Shown here piece by piece: positions 26,072 through 33,356 of a stretch of DNA of 58,385 nucleotides (the stretch's first letter is position 1; every line of letters begins with the position of its first letter). The position numbers and the translations under genes were made by a program. Source of the stretch: a virus. The stretch lies in IMG/VR virus record IMGVR_UViG_3300034104_000851, positions 1 through 58,385 of that record; one strand, given 5' to 3'. The notes under the pieces are model-generated. The model did not search any database. It was given only the letters and a program-made list of their open reading frames with translations, and was not told the DNA's origin.

Positions 26072-28311
26072 TACATCATTCCTTCAGGGGCTTGTTCTTG
26101 CATTGGCATTTCCATCGGCATCTCAGGCTGTTCGCCCATCTCAGGGGCTTGCTGCATCTGTTCGTCCATCTGCGGTACTTCGCGCATTTCAGGTGAACCG
26201 CCGATCAAGTCGCCTGTATCCAGCGCGCCTGCAATCGTACCCATGACAATATCCTGAATTTGCTCAGGTGTCATGCTGTTTTGTACAGCAGAGATACGCT
26301 TGGTTTCGGCTTCGTAAGCCTGCACTTCAGCCTTGTACCTGTCGATGGCGATTTTCTGCTGTTCTGCGCTATCTTGGATGTTCTCCATGATGTCAGAGAC
26401 GCGGTTGAGTTCTTGTGACAGAGCCTCAATCTGCTGCTTGGCCGCCATGACTTCAGGCGATTGGTCGCCTTCTTCCAAGACTTTCGGGTCAAGAATTTTC
26501 TTAAACCGCTTCGCCATCTCCTGCGCTCCGGGCCAATCCATGTTCTTGATGAACAAATCGCCGGCCACAGTCCAAAGCTGCGGGTTGGATTGCAGAATCA
26601 TTGACATGGCGTCGAGCGCCTCTTGACGCTTGGTCATGTAGCCGGGGCCAGTTGTGACCATAACGTCGTATGTGCCGATTGACGGGTTGTAGATTTTTTC
26701 GATCAGTCCGCCATTTTGGTCACGAATTTCCTTGACAGGCTCTTGCTGCATTGGGTCCATTTTGACCATGCTGACTTCGCCATCAACGCCAATAATACGC
26801 GCAATGCGCTGTGTGTCGTAAATCTTAGGGATAATATCGACAAGCTGGCGGGTGATGTGACGGATCGCACGGGCAAGGTTATCAACATAGTGGTACGTGC
26901 CGACATCGCCCTGCTTTTCGCGTGCGGTGATGGCTTTTGCAGACCGTTCGTTGCCTTGTTGACCCAATGAGGCGTCATACTGGCCGGTGGTGGACTTGAT
27001 GTCCTCACCAGCGCCCATTTTAGCCTGTATCAGCCCTGTTTGGGGTAGCGGGGGTGCTGCACGTTGCGGCAAAGGTAGAACGTTCCCAGCGCCGTCTGTA
27101 ACGTCTGGGTTGACTTCCAAATACGGCCAGTTGGTCGTGTTGGCAGTCTTCCACTGGTTTTCGTAGCCCTCGAACTGACCGCCATAAGCGATAAAGGGTG
27201 CTTTTGGTGCCAGCGCCAGCATTTCTGCTTCTTGGCTGGTCCAGTAGTTGTACATACGCTGTGCGTCTTTGGCGTTCCGCACCAGACCGGACACGTAAAT
27301 CTGTCCTTGCACTTCAAATTCGTTACCTACGACGCGCACGACAGGTATCCAACTGCCCGGCCATTCGCGTTCGTCCAGCACGTCATAGCCATTGGTCTTC
27401 ATCCACATGACTTTTTTGCGGTCTACTTCGCGGCTACGGACAGGCTTGCCGTACATGGCGCGCAGTTGCTTATCCATCGGCGTATCTTTGAACGCCGTGA
27501 CGTTGTCTGGGTACAGGTTCAGCGTCTCGCGCTTGCGCTTATAGTAAAAATACTCCGCGACGCGGATAGTGTCTTCGTCAAGCCATGCCGACATGCTTTC
27601 ATCGCCGACAGCGGTGGACAGAATCGACGAAATGGGCGTTGCGTCTGGAAACTCGCGCTCATACTCGTCTTTCGTCATATCCTGCGTGACAAAGCACCAT
27701 TCAGCGTCTGCGCCGCATGGGTCTTGGATCGTAGGGTCCATGTAAACGCTAAACGAGTTGCGGACGCGCATAATCCGCACGTCTTGGTCGAAAGTCTCTT
27801 CGTTGCAGTATTCCGTAATGAGACGGATATAGCCTTCACCGTAGGTGACTTGGTTATCACAGGCTGTGTCGTAGGCTACGTCCGCATCGGACATATACTC
27901 GATATGCCGCACGACGCCGTCGAAGATCGCTGCCACTTCAATGTCAGCGTTGTCATCGACAGGTATTACTTTACCCGCAGGGCGGTTTTGACGCTGTTCG
28001 TTCGTTACCTGACGGACGTGCTGCGGCAATTTGTTAATTGTCAGGCAGGGACGTGCGTTAATTGTCTGGCCTTGCACCGCACCGCGGGTCGCTAACACGT
28101 CAGCAGGCCACTGCCACTGGTTGTCAGGGCTACCGGCCATGAACCGTAGGTCGTCCAGTTCGTCTTCACGGCTGTCCGAATAGGCTGCCATCGACATCTG
28201 TAGCCGGTGGCGCATGGTTGCCATTGTATCAGGGTCACCGCGAGTGTTCGCTGGATCGCTACCGATGTCAGCTACATCGCCTACTTTGTTAATACCTGTC
28301 GGATCAGCCAT
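26071..28311 (-). CDS. Portal protein, P22 gp1-like
   Basis: A 746-aa portal (P22 gp1 is 725 aa). Seen: MRHRLQMSMAAYSDSREDELDDLRFMAGSPDNQW near the N-terminus, RPCLTINKLPQHVRQVTNEQRQNRP, the core SAKAITAREKQGDVGTYHYVDNLARAIRHITRQLVDIIPKIYD, and a long coiled C-terminal part (about 620-690) like the P22 barrel helix. The last 40 residues are Met-, Gln- and Glu-rich. The portal is the ring through which DNA enters and leaves the head. Confidence 0.9.
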   Translation of the reverse strand: MADPTGINKVGDVADIGSDPANTRGDPDTMATMRHRLQMSMAAYSDSREDELDDLRFMAGSPDNQWQWPADVLATRGAVQGQTINARPCLTINKLPQHVRQVTNEQRQNRPAGKVIPVDDNADIEVAAIFDGVVRHIEYMSDADVAYDTACDNQVTYGEGYIRLITEYCNEETFDQDVRIMRVRNSFSVYMDPTIQDPCGADAEWCFVTQDMTKDEYEREFPDATPISSILSTAVGDESMSAWLDEDTIRVAEYFYYKRKRETLNLYPDNVTAFKDTPMDKQLRAMYGKPVRSREVDRKKVMWMKTNGYDVLDEREWPGSWIPVVRVVGNEFEVQGQIYVSGLVRNAKDAQRMYNYWTSQEAEMLALAPKAPFIAYGGQFEGYENQWKTANTTNWPYLEVNPDVTDGAGNVLPLPQRAAPPLPQTGLIQAKMGAGEDIKSTTGQYDASLGQQGNERSAKAITAREKQGDVGTYHYVDNLARAIRHITRQLVDIIPKIYDTQRIARIIGVDGEVSMVKMDPMQQEPVKEIRDQNGGLIEKIYNPSIGTYDVMVTTGPGYMTKRQEALDAMSMILQSNPQLWTVAGDLFIKNMDWPGAQEMAKRFKKILDPKVLEEGDQSPEVMAAKQQIEALSQELNRVSDIMENIQDSAEQQKIAIDRYKAEVQAYEAETKRISAVQNSMTPEQIQDIVMGTIAGALDTGDLIGGSPEMREVPQMDEQMQQAPEMGEQPEMPMEMPMQEQAPEGMM

Positions 28312-28316
28312 TGTGG

Positions 28317-28457
28317 TTACTTTTTACCTTTTTTAGCGGATTCACGCTTTACGCTATACGCGATTGCGACCGCCTGTTTGACAGGTTTTCCGGCGTTTAC
28401 CTCAGCCTTGATGTTCTTGCGGAACGCGGCTTTGCTGGGCGACTTGACCAGAGGCAC
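28317..28457 (-). CDS. Conserved 46-aa basic protein, GTG start
   Basis: A frame starting at GTG, one base after the previous stop: MPLVKSPSKAAFRKNIKAEVNAGKPVKQAVAIAYSVKRESAKKGKK. The pattern KSxSKxAFxxNIKxExxAGKPxKQAVAIAYSVKR is a widespread small phage family found near terminase and portal genes. It is basic and helical; role unknown. It ends five bases before the portal start. Confidence 0.7.
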   Translation of the reverse strand: MPLVKSPSKAAFRKNIKAEVNAGKPVKQAVAIAYSVKRESAKKGKK

Positions 28458-28458
28458 T

Positions 28459-28680
28459 TTATTTCTTCTTTGTTGGCGTTGGCTTCATCGACACGGTCGT
28501 GCGGATGACTTGCACTGGCTTGGCCGCCTTCATCAACTCAGGGCCGCGTGTCGTGCCTTCGCGGGCTACAGCTTTCATGGCTGCGCGTGCGCGTGCTGGG
28601 TCGCGGTTAGCCATTGCAGCCTTTTCAGCCTTTACAGTGCCTGTCTTATACAGGGCTTTGGTGTATTTATTAGCTGGCAT
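28459..28680 (-). CDS. Small basic protein
   Basis: A 73-aa protein, MPANKYTKALYKTGTVKAEKAAMANRDPARARAAMKAVAREG..., rich in Lys, Arg and Ala, starting directly after the stop of the 52-aa gene with AAGG upstream. It is one of four consecutive small basic proteins between TerL and portal. It may bind DNA or RNA; no family is claimed. Confidence 0.6.
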   Translation of the reverse strand: MPANKYTKALYKTGTVKAEKAAMANRDPARARAAMKAVAREGTTRGPELMKAAKPVQVIRTTVSMKPTPTKKK

Positions 28681-28839
28681 TTACTTACCCTTCTTAGCTG
28701 GTTTGGCTGTTTTGGCGCTTTCTTTGAAAGCCTTGGCTGTGGGGGCGCCTTTAGCGCCCGGTTTACGCATTTTCTCGCCTGATCCAGCGGCGATCCGCTC
28801 TTTCTTGGCGTTGATGTTGGCATATAGACCCTTTTTCAT
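28681..28839 (-). CDS. Conserved 52-aa basic protein
   Basis: MKKGLYANINAKKERIAAGSGEKMRKPGAKGAPTAKAFKESAKTAKPAKKGK. The core GLYANINAKxxRIAAGSGEKMRKPGxKGAPTAxAF is a recurring small phage protein family. It overlaps the previous gene by four bases (ATGA). Role unknown. Confidence 0.7.
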   Translation of the reverse strand: MKKGLYANINAKKERIAAGSGEKMRKPGAKGAPTAKAFKESAKTAKPAKKGK

Positions 28840-29102
28840 GGGCATTTCCACCTTTTCAAACTAGCTTTGGCGCGTTCGCCGTCTTTTGCCTTGGCTGCAA
28901 CAGCCCCCATGCGGGCGCAGAACGACGCTTTGCGTCCTGCGTCAGCCTTTGTCTTCGGATTCGGCGCTGGAGCCTTCAATTTGCTGCCTGTTGCAGCGTT
29001 ATATTTCGCTCTACCAGCGGCAGTCAGGCCCGCGCCCTTTGACACAGGCAACTTCTCGCCTCTGCCAACGGACAATGACACTGATTTTTTCTTGTCTGCC
29101 AC
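28836..29102 (-). CDS. DUF6321-like small basic protein
   Basis: An 88-aa protein starting at GTG in a TAGTG overlap with the terminase stop: (M)ADKKKSVSLSVGRGEKLPVSKGAGLTAAGRAKYNAATGS..., ending KASFCARMGAVAAKAKDGERAKASLKRWKC. The GLTxAGRxKYNxATGSxLKAP...KSFCARM core is a known phage pattern that I associate with DUF6321, with moderate certainty. An upstream TTG at 29117 is possible. Confidence 0.6.
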   Translation of the reverse strand: MADKKKSVSLSVGRGEKLPVSKGAGLTAAGRAKYNAATGSKLKAPAPNPKTKADAGRKASFCARMGAVAAKAKDGERAKASLKRWKCP

Positions 29103-30637
29103 TAGCTGCCCATCCAAGATGTAGAATATCCAGCGGGAGAATACCCGCTTGAGGAGCGTCTGTCAACGCGTCCTTGTCGTGGGTCTTTAGATGCTACAGG
29201 AAAGGCAAATGTCACCGCTATGGCGTCCGCTGCGTCAGGTGACGCCAGCCCGCGTGACTTCATATCTTTCTTACTTTCGAGGAACAGCGTTCCTTTACTA
29301 TCCGGCTTGGTGCGCGGGCTGATGAGGTCTGTCTTCAGGAACCTGTCGTTGGGGATGTGCGCCGTTTTGAGCCACTCACGCATGGCGCCCCACATCTCCG
29401 CGCGCTTGTTGCCCCACATGATCTGGTTCTTGGCTTTATTGCCGAAGTTCACGCCGCGTATCTTGTACCGCTGCTCTTTCAGCCGGTCTACGACGCCTGC
29501 GCCTAACCCGCCTTCGTCGATGCACACCAGCGCCGGCTTGAACTGCTCTATGGCGTCGATGACGTAGCCAGCCACTTCCATTGTGTCAGCGCCGCGGTGC
29601 CTGCGTAACTCTAGGATGTCACGGCCCTGCCGTATGGCGATGACGGTAGCATCTGCCCCGAAGCGTGCAGGGTCTACCCCTATGACGATGGGCGCGCTGT
29701 CGTCCTTGATGGGTGGCCGCTTCATGGCGTCATCGACCAGATTGCTGCCAATGAACTGATCGTCACCTTCGCTGGGGAAGTTACCGTAGACTTCGACACT
29801 GGCTTGGTAGCTGTCTGGCCCGTATTCATCTATGATGCGCTGGTACAGGTTTTTGTCTGTACCCTCGACATCGCGGGCGTCGATTGTGCGTGTTGTCCAG
29901 AACGCCCGCTTGCTGTGGAACGTCTCGTAGAAATAGCCTGTGTTACGCCGCGGGTTGGAGAAGGCCAGATGGAAGCGGTGCGGTGTATTCTCTGTGAAGA
30001 AACCATCGCTCACCGACCAGATTGAGTCTGGAATACCGCTGGCTTCGTCGAAGATCAGCATCACACCGTCGAAGTTGTGGACACCTGCGTAGGCGTCAGG
30101 GTTCTCTTCCGACCACAGCCGGCCTTCGACTGACCAGTAGCGCGTGCCTTTCTTCAGGTCACGCTCGACCAGTTCCGTCAGCCACTTGGCTGGCATGATG
30201 CGTGTGGCGGCTATCTCGAACCAGTGACTGTTGAGCGACATCGCCAGCCACTTGGTAATTTCTGCCCATGTTACGCTACGTAGCTGCGCTTCGGAGTTTG
30301 CCGACACGATGGTGGTCGAGCCGATTCTGCTGGAAAGCATCCATATCGTGAGCCATGACACCAGCGCCGACTTACCAATACCGCGTCCTGACGCAATCGC
30401 CAGTCGCGCCGTGTCGAAGTCAACCTTGCCGTTGTTCGCTTTGATGTGGTCACGCAAGTCGCCAAGTATCTGGCGCTGCCATTTGCGCGGTCCGGGGAAA
30501 TGTTCCAGCGGTGTGCCTGCTTGGCCCCACGGGAATGTATACAGCACAAATGCTAGGGGGTCATCCTTCAGACTGGGCGACCACAGCCGCGCCATCAACT
30601 CCATCTCGTCTTGCGCTGAATATATCGGCTGCTGCAT
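29102..30637 (-). CDS. terL: Terminase large subunit
   Basis: A 511-aa packaging motor. ATPase: Walker A SGRGIGKSAL near residue 85, Walker B VMLIFDEASG near 190, coupling motif SNPRR near 225. Nuclease: GVDPARFG near 317, CIDEGGLG near 371 and DAADAIAV near 470 supply the acidic triad of the RNase H-like domain. AGAGG lies nine bases upstream of the start. It overlaps the small subunit gene by 77 bases. Confidence 0.93.
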   Translation of the reverse strand: MQQPIYSAQDEMELMARLWSPSLKDDPLAFVLYTFPWGQAGTPLEHFPGPRKWQRQILGDLRDHIKANNGKVDFDTARLAIASGRGIGKSALVSWLTIWMLSSRIGSTTIVSANSEAQLRSVTWAEITKWLAMSLNSHWFEIAATRIMPAKWLTELVERDLKKGTRYWSVEGRLWSEENPDAYAGVHNFDGVMLIFDEASGIPDSIWSVSDGFFTENTPHRFHLAFSNPRRNTGYFYETFHSKRAFWTTRTIDARDVEGTDKNLYQRIIDEYGPDSYQASVEVYGNFPSEGDDQFIGSNLVDDAMKRPPIKDDSAPIVIGVDPARFGADATVIAIRQGRDILELRRHRGADTMEVAGYVIDAIEQFKPALVCIDEGGLGAGVVDRLKEQRYKIRGVNFGNKAKNQIMWGNKRAEMWGAMREWLKTAHIPNDRFLKTDLISPRTKPDSKGTLFLESKKDMKSRGLASPDAADAIAVTFAFPVASKDPRQGRVDRRSSSGYSPAGYSTSWMGS

Positions 30638-31058
30638 GTGTGTTATCCTCTAGCTGGGGCAGTTCAGTGTACAGCCCCTCGATGACGCGCGACTGTGCTT
30701 TTTCCAGCGCGCCTGTAATGCTTATCTGTTGGTCGATGTTCACGTCGATCTGCTGCTTGGCTACCCAGCCGTGCTGATGCTTGAGTATCTCCAGCGCAGC
30801 CTTGCTGTCGCCATCGCGCGCCGCTTCGTACATGGTCTTAGCCGACACGTACTCGCCATCGGCACGACCTTTGATTTCGGCCATCTCGACCAGCGGATCA
30901 GCGTCGGCCAGCACGCGGTATTGCCGCGGGGTTAATCCAGCGGCCATAGCGAGACTGTCACCCTTCAGGCCGTAACGCGCTGCTTCATAGATCGCCTCTA
31001 GCCGCGCCTCGGTGGCCTGCGTCCGCTCTGGTGTAAATGGCAGTGAGTAGAAAGTCAT
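30561..31058 (-). CDS. terS: Terminase small subunit
   Basis: A 165-aa helical protein from MTFYSLPFTPERTQATEARLEAIYEAARYG; residues 15-50 form a helix-turn-helix (GLKGDSLAMAAGLTPRQYRVLADADP), then coil and a C-terminal TerL-binding tail. Two further ATG/alternative starts lie upstream at 31082 and 31178. I prefer 31058 because a promoter at 31066-31094 would begin RNA at or next to this ATG, and no ribosome site precedes any of the candidates. It recognises phage DNA and recruits TerL. Confidence 0.78.
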   Translation of the reverse strand: MTFYSLPFTPERTQATEARLEAIYEAARYGLKGDSLAMAAGLTPRQYRVLADADPLVEMAEIKGRADGEYVSAKTMYEAARDGDSKAALEILKHQHGWVAKQQIDVNIDQQISITGALEKAQSRVIEGLYTELPQLEDNTHAAADIFSARRDGVDGAAVVAQSEG

Positions 31059-31065
31059 TGGGCGT

Positions 31066-31094
31066 ACTATAGTGTGTTGCATTTTAATTTGCAA
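31066..31094 (-). promoter_or_regulatory. Late promoter upstream of terS
   Basis: On the minus strand TTGCAA (31089-31094), 17 bases, TATAGT (31066-31071). RNA would start about seven bases on, at 31058-31060, which is the ATG itself, so the first late mRNA may be leaderless. The spacer carries TGCAACACA, shared with two other candidate promoter regions. Confidence 0.55.
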
Positions 31095-31455
31095 AAAAAA
31101 TAAAAATTGACGCGGGCCGGGCTGCTTACCGGAGTGCGTTTGGCTTTTGCGCGAAAATCCAAAAACCTCAACAGACATCTAATCTGCGCCGCCGCGTCAA
31201 AACAAATAGTATGTGGTCGGGGATATTTTGCAAATAAAAAAAATTGTTTGCGACCCATGCCCGTGACAGTCACGCGGCGCTCGGCCCTCCCACCCCCACC
31301 CCCCTGCCAGCAGCGTTCTAGCTTTGTTCTATAGCGTAGATTCTGGGTTGGCCTTTTCCTTTACGTCAACGTCAACGTAGCGAAAAAACATATTGCTGGC
31401 TGGCTATGCTGCGGTGCAACATTTTGCATGGGCGTTCTAGGCTATGCGATTGCAT

Positions 31456-31534
31456 GTCATGACTGCGTAAATCATGACGCCATGACTGCGTAGGTCATGA
31501 CCGATTTGCGTAGTCATGACTGCGTGGTCATGAC
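31456..31534. repeat. Cluster of GTCATGAC palindromes with TGCGTA spacers
   Basis: Perfect GTCATGAC at 31456, 31494, 31513 and 31527, near copies at 31471 (ATCATGAC) and 31479 (GCCATGAC). TGCGTA or TGCGTG lies between most of them. Six sites in 79 bases. A dimeric protein probably binds here. Confidence 0.75.
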
Positions 31535-31747
31535 AGGGAAAGTTTACAATTGTTAAACATCTAGGCGATCTAGGCAATCGATTTGGGAGTCGTTCTCTAG
31601 AAAGTTATATTTTAACCATATAGGTTAATTATATACTTTTCTCAAACTGACTTAACATTCCATAGCCTAGATAGCCTAGAATCCTCGGCGAAGCGCAGAA
31701 ACCCTTGACTTTTTCCTAGGCAATTTAGCCCATTTTCATAGCCTAAC

Positions 31748-31864
31748 AAATGACTATTTCGCCTAACTTTTCGCCTAACAATTTTCGCGCCAAATATCGC
31801 TTGGCAAAAATAGTCATTTTCTAGGCTATCAGTTAGGCTATCATTTTAGGCCAAATGACTATTT
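31748..31864. repeat. Three copies of AAATGACTATTT, one inverted
   Basis: Direct copies at 31748-31759 and 31853-31864 and a perfect inverted copy at 31808-31819. The inverted copy can pair with either direct copy, giving two alternative 12-bp stems. GCCTA sites lie between. The last copy is 43 bases before the -35 of the early promoter. Confidence 0.65.
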
Positions 31865-31907
31865 TAAGAGGGCCTAAAATCTTTTTTTAGTGCAACACAT
31901 TTTGTTG

Positions 31908-31936
31908 TTGACAGCATGAATAAGAGGGTAGATAAG
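31908..31936 (+). promoter_or_regulatory. Candidate early promoter
   Basis: A perfect TTGACA (31908-31913) is followed after 17 bases by GATAAG (31931-31936), a weak -10. It is 33 bases before the first early start codon. TGCAACACATTTTGTTG (31891-31907) directly precedes it and matches the element at the replication promoter in 15 of 17 bases. Confidence 0.5.
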
Positions 31937-31968
31937 AGGGTATCAACAACGCAATGGAGTGAGACACC

Positions 31969-32184
31969 ATGACAAATACATTCAACCCCGGTGACCGCGT
32001 AATGGCCCGCATATTTGGCAGCGACTATTATCCCGCGACTATTGTTAGTTCTGTGGGCTGGAGTTCTATCCCCTCAATGTGTTGTCCCGTCGAATTCGAC
32101 CGCAAGCCGGTAACCGCAAGCGGCACATTAAACAGCCGCCGCGTCACAGTTCTAAAGTGCAACGTTAAGGAGTTGGCAGCATGA
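31969..32184 (+). CDS. Early protein 1, SH3-like fold likely
   Basis: A 71-aa protein, MTNTFNPGDRVMARIFGSDYYPATIVSSVGW...CPVEFDRKPVTASGTLNSRRVTVLKCN. The FxPGDRVxARxxxxxYYPATIV start is like Tudor or KOW/SH3-like barrels, which bind proteins or nucleic acid. GGAGTGAG lies eight bases upstream. First gene of the 19-gene early operon; ATGA overlap with the next gene. Confidence 0.65.
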   Translation: MTNTFNPGDRVMARIFGSDYYPATIVSSVGWSSIPSMCCPVEFDRKPVTASGTLNSRRVTVLKCNVKELAA

Positions 32185-32396
32185 ACCGCGAATATATCAT
32201 TTGGGGCAAGCCACCGCACAGCGACGACGAAACCCTGTTAGTGTCCGAAACCGCTGGCATTGCCAGCATGGAACAAGCGCAACGGGTTATCGCAACGCTA
32301 ACAGACGTGCATGGTTGCACCGATTGCCGCGTTCAAGTGTTTACGCTTGGCAATGGCGCCGACGTTATAAACGCATTTAGGAGTGCAATCGCATGA
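32181..32396 (+). CDS. Early protein 2, hypothetical
   Basis: A 71-aa protein, MNREYIIWGKPPHSDDETLLVSETAGIASMEQAQRVIATLTDVHGCTDCRVQVF. Coupled by ATGA on both sides. Pattern of an alpha/beta small protein with a CxxC; not recognised. Confidence 0.6.
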   Translation: MNREYIIWGKPPHSDDETLLVSETAGIASMEQAQRVIATLTDVHGCTDCRVQVFTLGNGADVINAFRSAIA

Positions 32397-32581
32397 CAAA
32401 TATCCCCGCACTTTGTGACCGCTGCAATAGCTGGATAATCACCGACAACGGCCAAGCTGTCATTGAGACATGGAGCCGCGACTATGTCGAAACAATCGCC
32501 AGCCGCGAAATGCCCGGCGTTGTTATCTACACCGCGCTGCAATGGTTGCAGCACTTCAACACTAACTTAGGAGCAAAGTAA
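32393..32581 (+). CDS. Early protein 3, hypothetical
   Basis: A 62-aa protein with CDRCNSWIITDNGQAVIETW, a CxxC near the N-terminus, without a second pair to make a full zinc site. ATGA overlap with the gene before. Not recognised. Confidence 0.55.
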   Translation: MTNIPALCDRCNSWIITDNGQAVIETWSRDYVETIASREMPGVVIYTALQWLQHFNTNLGAK

Positions 32582-32582
32582 A

Positions 32583-32765
32583 ATGGACAAAGTAGCAATA
32601 CATGAAGGTAACGCTGTAGCTTATTTGTGCGACTTAGGCGTTTCACGTTTAGAGGCGCGGCGAGTGCTTAGTGACTGCCCTATCGCATCATCATTCGGCG
32701 GCGCTGACTATTACTACCCAAAAGACCTGCACAAGGCCGCCGATAGCTACCTAGCAGACGCTTAA
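32583..32765 (+). CDS. Early protein 4, hypothetical
   Basis: A 60-aa protein, MDKVAIHEGNAVAYLCDLGVSRLEARRVLSDCPIASSFGGADYYYPKDLHKAADSYLADA. AGGAG lies upstream. The GVSRLEARRVL segment and following YYYPKDL could be a small winged or MerR-like DNA-binding fold, but this is weak. Confidence 0.55.
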   Translation: MDKVAIHEGNAVAYLCDLGVSRLEARRVLSDCPIASSFGGADYYYPKDLHKAADSYLADA

Positions 32766-32788
32766 CCAATCAATAGGAGTGAGAAACT

Positions 32789-33019
32789 ATGCACAACGGA
32801 CATAAAAACTGGAACCATTGGAACGTATCGCTTTGGCTTAACAATGACGAAGGCCTTTACCGCGAAATGATCCATTTCCTTGGCTATGCGCCAACCAAAG
32901 ATCGCGCTGCGCGGATGATGGCCGACAGCCTTAAATCAAGCGGCGCGACGCATACACGCGACGGTGCGCCATATAGCTACACAACCATTCGCGCTGCAAT
33001 GCGCCACCATGAATATTGA
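32789..33019 (+). CDS. Early protein 5, NxWNVSLW family
   Basis: A 76-aa protein with HKNWNHWNVSLWLNNDEGLYREM, a motif I recall from a widespread phage and bacterial family (possibly DUF7249; uncertain). The ribosome site AGGAGTGAGAAACT resembles that of early protein 1. The C-terminal half ends in AAMRHHEY. Role unknown. Confidence 0.6.
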   Translation: MHNGHKNWNHWNVSLWLNNDEGLYREMIHFLGYAPTKDRAARMMADSLKSSGATHTRDGAPYSYTTIRAAMRHHEY

Positions 33020-33028
33020 GCCGCGCAC

Positions 33029-33118
33029 ATGATCGCCCACATAGCAATCATAACATTCTTTATGGGCGTCGGCGCCCTATCAATCTACGCAATCATTAAA
33101 ACAGTGCGGGAAGCATAA
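33029..33118 (+). CDS. Tiny membrane peptide
   Basis: A 29-aa frame, MIAHIAIITFFMGVGALSIYAIIKTVREA, almost entirely one membrane helix with a short charged tail. It fills the gap between two early genes with a one-base gap after its stop. No clear ribosome site. Confidence 0.4.
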   Translation: MIAHIAIITFFMGVGALSIYAIIKTVREA

Positions 33119-33119
33119 C

Positions 33120-33356
33120 ATGAAATTTGAACTATTCGGCGGATGTGATGAATTCCAAGATTATGAATTGCGTGAGACTGGCCGCAATGCCGCTTGCCGT
33201 TCAATCATTTTGACCTTGCGTAACGGCAAGCCGGATTACGCAGTTGTTCGACGTTCGCTAACAAATGAGAGTGCGTTTGGTGACAAGGCCGAATTTACAC
33301 TGGGCGACCGAGCGTTCGCCGCACTCGCCGCTATATGGAAGGAACATAGTCAATGA
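33120..33356 (+). CDS. Early protein 6, hypothetical
   Basis: A 78-aa protein, MKFELFGGCDEFQDYELRETGRNAACRSIILTLRNGKPDYAVVRRSL..., with a compact alpha/beta pattern. ATGA overlap with the next gene. Not recognised. Confidence 0.55.
   Translation: MKFELFGGCDEFQDYELRETGRNAACRSIILTLRNGKPDYAVVRRSLTNESAFGDKAEFTLGDRAFAALAAIWKEHSQ

Larger units (their letters stand above)
31438..31876. repeat. Thirteen TAGGC/GCCTA sites (consensus YTAGGCNAT)
   Basis: TAGGC on the plus strand starts at 31438, 31562, 31571, 31717, 31822, 31834 and 31847; GCCTA starts at 31665, 31674, 31741, 31761, 31773 and 31872. Most extend to CTAGGCTAT, CTAGGCAAT or GTTAGGCTAT. Less than one would be expected by chance in 440 bases. 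Some pairs are nine or twelve bases apart. Likely binding sites for a replication initiator or repressor. Confidence 0.75.
31095..31968. other. Repeat-rich intergenic control region, candidate origin
   Basis: About 870 bases without a credible gene between the divergent late and early operons. The left part contains A tracts and a C-rich run (31289-31304). The right part is AT-rich and holds three repeat families described separately, plus a near-palindrome GTTTA-CAATTGT-TAAAC at 31542-31558. Such iteron arrays beside AT-rich DNA are typical of replication origins and operator clusters. No DnaA consensus box was seen. Genome B sequence does not reach it. Confidence 0.6.

Noticed and set aside
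27232-28095. Plus-strand frame of 287 codons opposite the portal gene
   Set aside because: Shadow of a strongly supported coding strand; no ribosome site and no recognisable motif.
28632-28823. 63-codon minus-strand frame between the small basic genes
   Set aside because: It lies out of frame over the conserved 52-aa MKKGLYANIN protein, which is the better-supported gene.
31067-31334. Two open frames inside the control region (plus 31107-31334, minus 31067-31273)
   Set aside because: Odd composition (poly-Pro, Cys-rich), no ribosome site, and they overlap promoter sequence.
31438-31876. CRISPR-like array
   Set aside because: The repeated units are 5-12 bases, in both orientations and irregularly spaced, with no spacers of constant length and no cas genes.
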